Shown here in pieces: positions 23,076 through 34,497 of a stretch of DNA of 64,000 nucleotides (position 1 is its first letter; the number at the start of each line of letters is the position of its first letter). The notes under the pieces were generated by a model, which saw only the letters and a list, made by a program, of their open reading frames with translations, had not been told where the DNA came from and made no database searches. The DNA is taken from NCBI GenBank assembly GCA_904066235.2, contig CAJFCV020000002.1, forward strand, positions 1,488,001 to 1,552,000, written 5' to 3'. This DNA comes from Bursaphelenchus xylophilus. Its lineage: Eukaryota; Nematoda; Chromadorea; Rhabditida; Aphelenchoididae. The translations under genes and the position numbers were made by a program.

Positions 23076-26000
23076 TTAGTTCGCATCATCTTCACTGTCT
23101 TCACGGCTTTGTCTTCTGCTCCGTTGATGACCTCCTCTGGATTGGCGGTAAACGACTTCCTGAGGTGGGGAATTGGAGTTCGAACGGTCGGCGAGGATGA
23201 GACAAATCGTTTGGCGCCCGTTATTTTGACGGATCAGTTCCTGAATGGAGGGAGGAAGATCTGGAGGACTTGAAGCGCCAACTCGACGAGCATCAGATCT
23301 GGCCAACGAACTGCTTCCCATGGGGCGGTCTTGGCGGCTTCTTGACGGCCCAGGTTCCTGATCAGCTGTGCCAGGTGAGCTACCACGCGGGAGCAATCGA
23401 AAAAAGTCACTGAAATATATAAACATTAAAATACATCAATATTTAACTACGAATCACAATTTTAAAAATTTTTCTGTCTTACCTTGGCTGGGCACTGTCC
23501 CATCGACTTCTCTTCTCAGCTGGCGTGGCTGCATCTTCCGTTCGAGGTCTGGAACGGCTCCGATCAAGTTCTCCACGTCTAGGACTTCCACGTCTGCTTG
23601 CTGGAGTATCCACTTGTCTTCCACGGCTCACAGGGCTTTGACGTCTGCTTGCTGGAGTATCCGCTTGACTTTCACGGCCGACGGGACTTCTTCCACGTCT
23701 ACTGGAAGCTCGAGAAGGACTTCTTCTTCTGTTTTGAACACCCGAGCTCTGGCGTCGACCAGATTGACCAAAGGAGCTGGGCCGATGAGCCGATTGACCA
23801 AAGGAACCCTGACGACCACGATATTGACCACCTGAGCTTTGCCGACGACCTGGTTGATTCGACCATCTCATTTCTGGGAATCTTTCCCTTTCCGCCTCTC
23901 TTTCCTCATGGGTTGTGATCGTGTCCAACAGAGCATCGTTTTCTTCCTGAAAAATAAAAAAAAAACATGGAAAACTCGTGACAGCCGTACAAAGTAATAA
24001 AAAAAAAAAAATAAAAACTTACATCGTAGCGATGGTAGACGTTGTAACCAGTTTTGCCTCCTTTGATATGCAGGGATTTCGCCTTCAAAAAAATGTAGTC
24101 CAGGAGATTTGTGGTAGGGTCGTAACGCTCCCGATGCGGGTTATTACACCCAAGCAATATAAACGCGCGGCAGGCTCTCGTGAGGGCAACGATCATCCTT
24201 CCACATTCATCCAAGGTTGGCCATCCGTACTGGTTCCCCGACATGAACCCCTTTTGGTTCGTCCTGGTCAGATCAATCAAAACAACTTTACTGTCCAGCG
24301 AAGGAGTCCGGTCGACATTCAACACCAACAATTCCTTGAGCTCTTCCATTCCCGGCTGCGCCATCAGTTGATAATACTTGGTTTCTTGTTCTAAATATAA
24401 AAAAAATCGTAACTGTAAAAACCTCTAAATAAAAGAACCTCAAAAAAAAAGAGTTCCAACTTACTCCTATAAGGAGCAACCACCATAAAATCCGCTAGGC
24501 TTAATCTCGAGTCATCTGGCTGCGGAGTGCGAAGCAATACTTTGATAAGGGCGAAGACCGCTGCACAGAACGATCGGTTCACAAAGACGCGTGGGAAACC
24601 CGCCCGGTCCAAACACCTGTCTTGGGTTTGGTTGAACTCATACGGCATAAAGTCCAGTACCAAGGTCATGAACTTTCTCTTCTGAAGGTCATTCACAAAG
24701 GCCGAGGAAAAGGGATGCTCAGGGTATTTCGAGAAATCCATCCATATGGGGTTTGGAGCGGGAGCGTGGCAGAAACTGAACTCGTAAGGGCTGAAAATTT
24801 ACATTTAAAATCAATTCATTTCAAAACAAAATGTAAATACATCTCATGAAATCAAAACCAAAATAATAAAACTTACTACAAGTCCTCAATCATCGAGTAC
24901 AATTCGCGGCTAGCCCGCAATATTTCCTTCAGATTCGTAACCGGCATTCCATTCCGCATCAACATAGAGAACGGGTCGAGGTTGAACCCCGTGGGGTGCA
25001 GAAGTTCTTCGTTCAGGAACTGGGGCTCAGCGAAATTGACCTTGAGTTGACGCGTGTCTCCCAAAAGGATAAAATGACTCGGAATGGCTCGGTTCACATT
25101 CTTCTTGGCATTGATTTCCTCGTTCAGCCGGACCAACAACAAGCACAAGTCGATATGCGGAGCCATCGTGGCCTCGTCCAACAAGATCTCCTGGGGGAAA
25201 AATCCCTCGAGCGCTGTGCAGTTCGCATTGCCGAGACTTGTGATGACCATCATTGTTCCCTAAACACTAATAAAGCAATCAAACGAACTTACCACAGGGA
25301 GCTTGCTTCCATACCGCGAGTATTTACGAACACGTGGCGATCTCTTGAGAGAAAAAACGTGCATCTTGCTCATCTGGAACGTGAAGGGAATTGGGCCTTC
25401 AGGGACCAAACCAATAAAGTCTGGGCTGGCTTTCAGAGCCTCCACCATGGTCACCAAGCGATGTGCCATCTCCGATGCCGCACTGTTTCTGGTTGTCATT
25501 GCGAGTGTGGTTTTTCCTAACATCACCCAATTATACACCATCGCGAACACCATCACCGTGGACTTGCCTACACCTGGCGGCCCCTAAAAGCAAAATTCAA
25601 AAACGAAAATCGACATACATTGATCAAGAAGGTTTCATGCTGGTACGCCTGATACAAAGCATCCACTTGGCCATGGGTGAGCTTGAACTTGTCTGGCACC
25701 AGAGCATTGAAGTCCTGCAAGGCCCGCAATGAGACTTTATGGACAAACACTTGGCGATTCTTCTCCGCGTGCTCCATCATATTCCAATTGTTCCAATTTT
25801 CCATCCACTGGAAAGCCCACGTGGGGAAAACAGGCAACTCTTTCATCGGACCCAGATCTCTCAGCTTCTTGATTGCTCGCATCTTGTCCACTGTGCCTTC
25901 ATCGAAAGACAGCGTGTAGCGGCACTGTGAACCTTCAGGAGGGAACGGACTATGAGTATCGAAGTTGTTCTCGCCGAGAAATCTGTTCAACAACTTTGAG

Positions 26001-27631
26001 GTCTCAATCTCCAATACTGAAAAGTAAAGATAAACATGAAGCAAGCAAATCAAAAATCTAAACCTTTTAAAACCAGCATACCTGCTTCGGGATGGAAGTC
26101 ATTGGGAGGCTGACAGGAAAACAAAATCAAACGTTCTCGGTTGACGGCAATCTGTCTTCTTGGGATTGAGTCTGGCCAAGTCGGATCCCTCTTATCCTCC
26201 ATGGTCTCATCTTTGTCCTCCGGATGGAGGTTAAGGTAAATATAAGTTGCGCGACGGGCATTGTCTTGCAACAGGGCTGAAACAAACAAAAAAAATAGTA
26301 CACTTGGCTGAAGTACCTAGTACAATATAATTTTGCTAAAAAAAATTCAAAAGTTTGAATACACTTGACTCAGCTACCTAGTACAATATAATTTTGCTAA
26401 AAAAAATTCAAAAGTTTGAATACACTTGACTCAGCTACCTAGTACAATATAATTTTGCTAAAAAAAATTCAAAAGTTTGAATACACTTGACTCAGCTACC
26501 TAGTACAATATAATTCTGAAAAAATAAATTCAAAATTTTGAATACACTTGACTCAGATACCTAGTACAATATAATTTTGCTAAAAAAAATTCAAAACTTT
26601 GAATACACTTGACTCAGCTACCTAGTACAATATAATTTTGCTAAAAAAAATTCAAAAGTTTGAATACACTTGACTCAGCTACCTAGTACAATATAATTTT
26701 GCTAAAAAAAATTCAAAACTTTGAATACACTTGACTCAGCTACCTAGTACAATATAATTTTGCTAAAAAAAATTCAAAACTTTGAATACACTTGACTCAG
26801 CTACCTAGTACAATATAATTCTGAAAAAATAAATTCAAAATTTTGAATACACTTGACTCAGATACCTAGTACAATATAATTTTGCTAAAAAAAATTCAAA
26901 AGTTTGAATACACTTGGCAATACAACCTACTCTTCAGCTTGAGTTGTTCCTCAGACCTTCCTGGAGTGAACTTGACGCGGATCCTCTGAATTCTGGCTTC
27001 ATCTTCTTCAGCATTCGGATCGTTGGGCAATCGCGTGACGGACATCTTCTCCAACTGGTACTCGTTCGTCTCCCGGGCCATCAATTTCTTCACTGACAAT
27101 TCGACCGCGGCCAAGTTGTATTCCACTAAAACAAGAACAATAACAAAGTAAATTTGACTTACGGTTGAAATTTATGAAATCTGGTGGGCAACGCAACTGG
27201 TCTTCTGGCCTTTCCTCATAATGGGTACCCAAACGCACGTCGTCCTCTGAAGCTGGAGTCATCCGGGCAAGCCGAGTGTAGAACTCGCGGGTCCATTCGT
27301 GATCAGCCATCGGAGCCGGGGGAGTTTCAAGGCGATTCTCGGCTTCGGCGAAGATGACATCACGATCGTATGGCAATCTGGCGTGTCCATGGCATCTGGG
27401 CACGCATTTCAAGCGGTGGTTTGGGACAAAGCTGTCGTTCACCCGCCTCTCTTGCTCGCTTCGGCCGCATATAATGCATCTGAAAGGACAGCCGGTCGAA
27501 TCGATGTTGTGCAGAGAGGAGGCGCAATTCCAACATCGTCCTCTGTATTCATCCGTGTTGAACGGTGCCACTTGCAACACCATCTTTTCAACCACTTGGC
27601 GCACGCAAGGGACGGAAAAATGAGCCAACAC
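23076..27631 (-). CDS. UPF1-like superfamily-1 helicase with zinc-binding N-terminus and RS-rich tail
   Basis: Ten exons chain with consistent phase: 27163-27631, 26931-27125, 26082-26276, 25619-26016, 25293-25583, 24877-25259, 24465-24790, 24023-24390, 23483-23946 and 23076-23409. They total 3,423 nt (1,140 residues) with no internal stop. The N-terminus has paired cysteines (CWNC...CIICG, residues about 40-70). Helicase motifs are in order: GPPGVGKST (about 420), DEAT (about 544), GDTRQL (about 583), VVAPYR (near 750) and VALTRAC (about 820). The last 265 residues are arginine/serine/glutamine-rich. An acceptor at 27631 implies an upstream exon; candidates lie at 27736-27771 and near 27850. 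Otherwise the ATG 16 codons in could serve. It presumably unwinds DNA or RNA during transposition. The 26277-26930 intron is filled by a minisatellite. Confidence 0.85.
26300..26925. repeat. Minisatellite in a helicase intron
   Basis: About ten tandem units of 59-61 bp, each containing ACACTTGACTCAGCTACC, CTAGTACAATATAATTTTGC and an A-rich tail. Two variant units (AGATACC plus TCTGAAAAAATAAATTC) recur about 300 bp apart, which suggests that blocks of several units were duplicated. The array is bordered on both sides by CACTTGGC, the element-wide octamer on the other strand. Confidence 0.9.
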
Positions 27632-28330
27632 CTGAAATTACATTGCTTTTATATCTCCAAAAAAATCTCAATTTCCTAAAAATTTGCATAAATGCAGTAC
27701 AAAAACAGTTCATTTTTTCCCAAACAATTCTTACCTGAAACTTTGAACTCCAAACTCCAAAAGCTCCTAATCTGAAATGAGTAAGCACACTTGGCGGAAG
27801 TCCTGAGCTGCAGCGGGCGTCCACTTGGCGGTGCTTCCACTTGGCCTGAAATTCCGAGAAAACAATAAACCGAATAAAATAAAGAACCACCAACCGCGCG
27901 AAAAAATTAAAAAGCAAACTCGAAAATTTGAATGAAAAATGTTTTTCTTTCTTCGAAAGAAAAAGAAAACAAGGATTTCTCGAGAAAAATACGGTATCTG
28001 AATTTCGTGCCGGGACCCAACGCAAGAGATTGCTGTCGGCATTTCGAGTTGCCGTCGGCAATCTTTCACGAAAACGGAATGCCAAACAAGCGTTTTCGTC
28101 GCGGGAATTCGCGAAAACGCTGCGAATCTACTTTTTCCGAAAAAAATAAATGTTTTTCGCAGATAACATTGGTAGATGAATCTGTTTTTTGCACAACAAA
28201 TGAAAAAACATTATTTTACACAGTACATCAGTAGATTTATCAGTAACATAACTGCAAATATCAAATGACTGAAACATATTCGCATAATTTACTGAAAGCA
28301 CAGGAAACAATAACCAAAAAGGCAAATAAA
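27632..28330 (-). promoter_or_regulatory. Spacer between transposase-like and helicase genes, with candidate 5' exons
   Basis: Contains splice acceptor-like sites (TTTCAG before 27771, and near 27850) and three GCCAAGTG octamers within 60 bp (27788, 27822, 27838). With both flanking genes on the minus strand about 700 bp apart, downstream trans-splicing in an operon-like arrangement is possible. No complete ORF is supported here. Confidence 0.35.
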
Positions 28331-31003
28331 TTATCGCGGAGGAGGGGAGTAAACAGTCTTCTTGGCACGCGGGCGTCCGTAAGAGGATACCGAACTTCCG
28401 GTTTGAGATGGCGGGTTCATAGCTCCCCGGGAAGTAGTTGGCACATCTGCTGACCGGAATAGCTGACTTTGGGAGAACATCCGGGCCAACGCAACTTCTT
28501 CCTCGTCGGATCGTTCGCCACAACTTTCATCCCCATCTGCGCTGTCTTCGTTTCCTTTTCCGCTTCCATCTTCGGGAGGTTTCTTGGTTTGGGATTGGGA
28601 TTTCCGCTTTGATGCCTAAAAGCATAACTTCAATAAAAAAATTCTTACCTTCTGCACGGTCGGCGGGATTTTCTGCTGTGCCTTGACGACTCTGATAAAA
28701 GCTTTGACGACGTTGTTCTGGGGATCCTCTAACGGTTCAGGTGGGGTTTCCAACGGGATAACATTGTTGCTGATGTTCTGCATGACGGAGTCGATTGGGA
28801 CGGCGGGCAAGTTCTTGACCATTTCCAAGTAGCTGAACAGAGCCGGGAAGGTGTCGGGCTTGAGCAGTCGTTGGATGTGTGCCGCGTTTTGATTCAATCG
28901 GTCCTCGTACTTCTCCACCAGAAAAGAAGATGGAAGCGGAGTTTGCAGCTCATAATCATTCTAAACAAATAATAATTGAATGCATAATTTTCTTTACTCA
29001 CTGGGCACAATAAAAGGCTGAACCTTTCCGAATCCAACTCCGGGAACATAGCTTTCACTTGGCTCAAATCAACATACTCCGAACTTCGAATGTATTCGCG
29101 AAACTTGACTCGAATACCATCCACTGCACGGTAAATTTCAATGTAGTTGTTGTTGTACAGGGAGTCCGGGAAATCAGTGGGTGCTGGCTTGAAGTCCCAT
29201 ACTGTGAATTCGTCAACCACTTTGAAAACAGCATTCATTCCTCTAACAAGCTCCTTCATCTCAGCCGGAGTTTCAATCCGCCGACCAACCAGTTTTTTCG
29301 CCACGTTTCCGAAAAAAGCATCAACCTAAACGCAAAGTAAATCAAAACCAATTAAAACATACATTGTTATGAGTGTGACCGCATTCTTGATAAGCGAAAA
29401 TGATCTTTTGGAGACGGGGACACCGGTTCAAGAGGAAGCGACCAAAATTTAGTGTTGTTTTTGACTTGTTGGACCGGGCATTGTCGGTGTTCAAGATGAT
29501 TGTTGGCGGCAGATTTTTGACACTCTCCAAGACATTCAGAATATTGGAATATACACTTGACCCTTGTGCAGAGGAGGGGTGGAAAAAGGCATGAACATAC
29601 CCTCGAAACGATTCACAGGGATTGAAACATGAAGGCAAAGGGACTAAAAAACCAGATAAGTAACAAAAGTTTGCTTACCGTGGCGGGAGACAATGCAGAT
29701 ATTCAGCTGGTAATTGATAATTTTGTTGCATCCACTCAGTTCTTTTGGAACAATGTCTCCTAAGCAGGGCAAAGAAGTCTTAGTTGCACTCATGCCGTCG
29801 TATTTCAGAAGTAACGTCTGGTTTGGAGCATGAAGAGAAGCCGCATTCCACTGTTCCACTATAAGTCTGTCCGAGTACACGTTTTTGTAGTGCGCCTCCA
29901 GTACCTCTTTTCCTGTACGTGGCACGTCGTGTATGACATGAGACACTGTCGAATTCTGAACACAGAAATATAAATACAATAAAAAATTACCTTTTGCAAG
30001 ATACAGCATGTGTTACACTTGGGGAGTAAAGTGGTTTTGTCAAAGGTTAGGGAGACACCTTGTTCTTGAAGCAAATGAATCAGATTATTGACAGTGCGTG
30101 ATGAAAGATTAGCGCCCGACAATGGAGGGACAGATGAATTCTGAAATTGATCTAAAGCCTCCGACAACATAGACTTTTTGTTGAAATGAGGCGGTACCAT
30201 CCACTTGGCAGATTCTGGAGATGGTTCAAGATGCGTGCGAACAAACTTTGTCGCAGCTTCAAGTCGATTGGCAGTAATGGCTCGGAGTCTTTGCCTGTAC
30301 ACCGTGCGGGAATCCATAACAAATTCGACGAGTCCCCGCCGTTTGGAATCCAGCGCCTCACGAACACTAAACCAGATTCTCGCTTTAGCTGAAAAAGCCT
30401 ACAATCTATGTGATACGCAGTACACCTGGGCGAAAAAACGGGGGCAGACAAGTTCGTTGCAGATTTTGAGGCATTTTCCTTCAGATTCGAAGTAAATTTT
30501 CGCACTCACAAACAATCTTCGCTCTTCAACTGGTATTGGCATCAAAAGACGTTCGCCGATTATGTCAAAAGGCGCGAAACGAAGCGGACACGTTCTCGTA
30601 CAACAACGTAAAGACGCTTCGTTGAAAAGCTGCTGAATAGGACAATGTTTCGGGCCGAGGGCTGCGGGAATCGATGCGAGATAAAATTCAAGCGCTTTGG
30701 TACAACCTAAAATCACACAGTTTGAGTTAAATGTTATTGAAACTGCAAATGTCCATTATAAAAAAATTTTGTCTTACTTGAACGACTCTTCAAACGGCCC
30801 CGAACGTCGGCATACAAAACTGTCTGTCCTCCCCAATTTTGCGGTATCTCCAAGTTCATGCGGCGACAAAAATCGACGAGATCAAAGTCGTCTGGCGTTT
30901 CGTCGAAGGGATCACCACTTGGCGGAGTATCACCACTTGGCGGGGTATCACCACTTGGCTGAGTATCACCACTTGGCTGACGATGCCCACTTGGCGCGTC
31001 CAT
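28331..31003 (-). pseudogene. DUF7869-like transposase gene with one in-frame stop
   Basis: Seven exons in phase: 30778-31003, 29991-30706, 29679-29955, 29363-29643, 29002-29325, 28649-28960 and 28331-28615. They total 807 codons including the terminator. The start ATG (31003) is followed by PSGD repeats. Cysteine pairs (CCTRTC, CLKIC) suggest a zinc-binding region at about 115-165. The core has KYDGMSAT, then LNTDNARSN about 94 residues on, then GHTHNNVDAFFG with its D about 42 further. This D..D..D pattern with a GHTH motif resembles RNase H-like transposases of the DUF7869 type. The tail is acidic and serine-rich. A single TAG at 30399-30401 (codon 178) interrupts an otherwise intact frame; a 37-nt intron there would be too short and would shift the frame. 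Nonsense mutation, or less likely readthrough. Confidence 0.72.
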
Positions 31004-31313
31004 CACCCACAAAACTTTGCGAAATATTTTCTAAAATTCGGACAAGTCCGAGAAAAGAAACAAATTTTGCGGCTAACACGCAGCGAAACGAAATTGTACG
31101 GAAAACAAGGACGCACAAGCGTTTTCGTTTCGAAACGCGCGTTTTTGTGGCGGAAAACCGCTATTTGGCGGGAAGTAGGGAAAACAAACGGTCATTTTGG
31201 TTTCATCCCTATTCTTGTTTCGTGTTTTCCGTGAAAATGTCGGTTTTTTGAAATTTTTTCGACAAATTTCTTCAAGTTTGGTTGGTTTCAGGTCTCGTGG
31301 TCTCCTGGAAGGG
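31004..31313. promoter_or_regulatory. Divergent promoter region between transposase-like and ParB-like genes
   Basis: About 310 bp between the two divergent ATGs. It is AT-rich, with CGTTTTCG-type words. A TTTCAG at about 31287-31292 upstream of the plus-strand ATG could be a trans-splice acceptor. A cluster of five GCCAAGTG octamers begins just inside the transposase-like first exon (30916-30995). I see no clear TATA box. Confidence 0.4.
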
Positions 31314-33418
31314 ATGGACTCTCCAGAAACGCCGCCAAGTTCCCGCCCCCGCCAAGTGAATGTCTCCAATGATAGCCAGATTTCAGAAAACAGCAGTGGG
31401 TCAAGGTCAAGTTCACAAAGACGTCGTTCGTTGAGAGCTCCGTCGAAAATCCGCCCCACTAAATACATCAGACAAGATCCTGGCAATTTTAGGATACACC
31501 CAAACCTCCATAGCATCGTGAGAGAAGCGCATGGTAAGATTACTGCTGATAATGTTGATTTTAACCTTCTTTTTTCTGATTTCACGCATTTTCAGCTATG
31601 CTCAACCAGTTGGACCCGGAATCGGTGTCTGCTTTTGCGGTGAATGTGAACAAGGAGCACATAAATTATGCCTTCCTAAACAAACTGAAGGATCTGCAAG
31701 ATAAAGGCGAGGTGACCCTTCAAAAGCAAACGGTCGTCGTTTACTCGGATGGAAGCGAAGGAGAGGAACGATACGAAGTACTTGACGGAAATCACAGAAT
31801 TCTCGCCTTACAAGAGTGGTTTTTGCGGAAATACGGGCCTGATAACCTGGACAAGCTGAACCATCACATCATCTCCGCTATAATCGTCCGCCAAGTGTGT
31901 TCTCCGGAGACTAGGTGTCTCATTGGGTGGAAAGCGCATGTTGGAACTTCGTGCCACGTTCAAGCTCGTCGCAATGTCAAGAAGAATGCAGGTTTAGATT
32001 CGTTATTCTGAATTTAGGTGATTGAAGGTGGAAGCTCTGATGAAATTGCGTAAAACCTTTTTCCCATACATGCTGCAGACAGCGGTCCTTTCCCGAGCAT
32101 ATAGTACGAATTTGAAGGGCCGTATAAAAATCGAAACAGGTTTGGAGATCCCAGAACACCACATCTACGTGGCATTTCGACCAGAGGATGAAAGAGAACG
32201 CCTTATTGAGCTCACTCAACTACTGGAAAAGCAAATGGCGGAGAAAGCAGCTGACCCACGGGACGACAGAAGCCTTGTGCAATACAAGAGTGCGGACAAA
32301 ACAACATTTTGGCGACGATTTATAGAAGTTTACGATGACAGATTAGATGAATGCCGTGCCGAGTTGAATGCAATCATTATTGAGGGACGTACTGGTCCGT
32401 TGAACACCACCAATATTTTGACGGTAATCAAACTCGGAAAGTTTTTACTTCGTTTTTATTTGCAGAGGCTTAGGCACAAATCGTCAAAGTTGACCGTTTT
32501 CTTGGACAAATACTACGCACATCTTCCTACGTCTTGTTACTTATACAAACCACATGCATTCGACTTCAATGGATCTCTTGACTTCATCGGAAGCTGCAGC
32601 AGAAATTTCGGACTTGAAGAAATGAAGAAAAGGGGAGAAGTACCGAGCGTGCTGAAAATGCTGAAAGTTGCGAGGTTGTATTTCGGGCAACCAGAAGAGA
32701 CGGACCCGCTTGTGACCATTCTGGCAGACCTCCAAGTTCCGGATTGGAAACATGAAGCACTTGCAAATGATGCTCAATTCGTTTTTTTGGATTTGGATTC
32801 GGTAAGATAAGAAATTAGTTGTGTTAGACTGTTGTATTTAGTTCAAAGACTGTGCGTCTACAGTCATGTACGAGATCGAGAAGATGGACTTATGCCTGAA
32901 ATCCGTCCTTTTGATAAACCAACACCCCAACTTCGACACGGCCGGACTTGAGAACCCCCAGTGGAATGCATTGAAGGTGTTTTTGAATGAGTGGAAATTC
33001 GACACACAGTGGGATGTGCTTCATCCCGATGTTGGGTTTGGCGCCGTAGAACGGCAGAGTTACCTCCAACACTTCAAAAAGGAGGATACGTTCGCAATGT
33101 ACGGAAGAGAAGACAAGTCAGCCACCTTAGAGCAGATCCCGAGCATGTTCCCCGAAAATTTCTGTGGAGTTTACTTCGTTGGGAACAGAGACTGTAAGTT
33201 TTGCGATTTTTCTATTGATTGTCTTGTCTTTAGGCCGCCGTATTGCCCGCCACACGGTCCCAAGAAGAGAGAACAACATCATTGTGTACCGTTACCTGGA
33301 AGACCTGTATGCCGCCCATGAAATTTCAGGCCAAGTGTCCGGAACGCAATTTTGGAGCCGAACCAGGGCCTACTACGACGATGTACACGACGACACTTCC
33401 GAGTCCGTAGACATGTAA
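31314..33418 (+). CDS. ParB/sulfiredoxin-fold-like protein encoded by the transposon
   Basis: Exons 31314-31533, 31596-31991, about 32035-32801, 32842-33193 and 33234-33418 give about 639 residues. Residues 1-70 are serine/arginine-rich and disordered. A domain at about 80-170 ends in YEVLDGNHRILALQEW; the DGNHR signature is the conserved phosphate/nucleotide-binding motif of ParB/Spo0J and sulfiredoxin folds. The remaining 450 residues are mixed alpha/beta sequence that I do not recognise. The junction near 31992-32034 is uncertain: a 43-nt intron with a weak GGAAG acceptor keeps the frame, while the better TTTAG acceptor at 32017 leads to a stop, so a frameshift is possible. It is divergent from the transposase-like gene and beside 16-bp palindrome arrays, so a DNA-binding or NTP-dependent clamp role is attractive. 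That is inference. Confidence 0.6.
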
Positions 33419-33630
33419 CACTGTTATTGTTATTTTTAGGTTTAGTTTTAGCGTATGTTTACTAGTTATTTTTCGTTTGTTTGTTACTTCTGTTCAGTAA
33501 AGGAAGGTTGAATTATGAACAGTGAACTTTTGTTACTATCAATTGTTGCAAGCAACAACCGTACATAATCTTTACTCGCGTATAATCCATTGTTACCGAA
33601 GACTGGAAAAAACAACTCATCCCTGTAGTC
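33419..33630 (+). other. 3' flank of the ParB-like gene
   Basis: AT-rich 3' UTR-like sequence with no open frame of note, leading directly into the right palindrome array. Confidence 0.5.
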
Positions 33631-34497
33631 CATTTTTTTGACTGTTCGAACAGTCAGGATTTGCGGAAATCCTGACTGGGTCAACAGTCAAAAAATTCTT
33701 GACTGTTCGAACAGTCAGGATTTGCGGAAATCCTGACTGTTGGAACAGTCAAAAAATTCCTGACTGGGAGGTCGATTTGAGGCCTCCCAGTCAAAAAAAT
33801 CTTGACTGTTCGAACAGTCAGGATTTGCGGAAATCCTGACTGGGTCAACAGTCAAAAAATTCTTGACTGTTCGAACAGTCAAGATTTCCGCAAATCCTGA
33901 CTGGGTCAACAGTCAAAAAATTTTTGACTGGGAGGCCTGAAATCGACGTCCCAGTCAGGAATTTTTTGACTGTTCGAACAGTCAAGATTTGCGGAAATCC
34001 TGACTGGATCAACAGTCAAAAATTTCTTGACTGTTGACCCAGTCAGGATTTGCGGAAATCCTGACTGTTGGAACAGTCAAAAAATTCCTGACTGGGAGGT
34101 CGATTTGAGGCCTCCCAGTCAAAAAATCTTGACTGTTCGAACAGTCAGGATTTGCGGAAATCCTGACTGGGTTAACAGTCAAAAAATTCTTGACTGTTCG
34201 AACAGTCAGGATTTCCGCAAATCTTGACTGTTCGAACAGTCAGGAATTTCTTTGACTGTTCGAACAGTCAGGATTCCCGGGATTCCTGACTGGGTCAACA
34301 GTCAAGATTTTTTTGACTGTTCGAACAGTCAGGATTCCCGGGATTCCTGACTGTTCGAACAGTCAAGATTTTTTTGACTCTACGTAGAGTCAGGATTCCC
34401 GGGATTCCTGACTGGACCAACAGTCAGGAATTTTTTGACTCGGTTAACAGTCAGGAATCCCGGGATTCCTGACTGGGTGCCTCCCAGTCAGGATTTG
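33631..34497. repeat. Right subterminal palindrome array
   Basis: Mirror counterpart of the left array, with about eleven perfect GACTGTTCGAACAGTC 16-mers plus GACTCTACGTAGAGTC, CCCGGG-centred and GGCCTCC-centred palindromes. Many units have the asymmetric form GACTGGGTCAACAGTC. It is longer than the left array by about 150 bp. Confidence 0.9.

Noticed and set aside
30389..30425. 37-nt intron to bypass the TAG in the transposase-like gene
   Set aside because: Too short for normal splicing, and its removal shifts the frame away from the downstream coding sequence.
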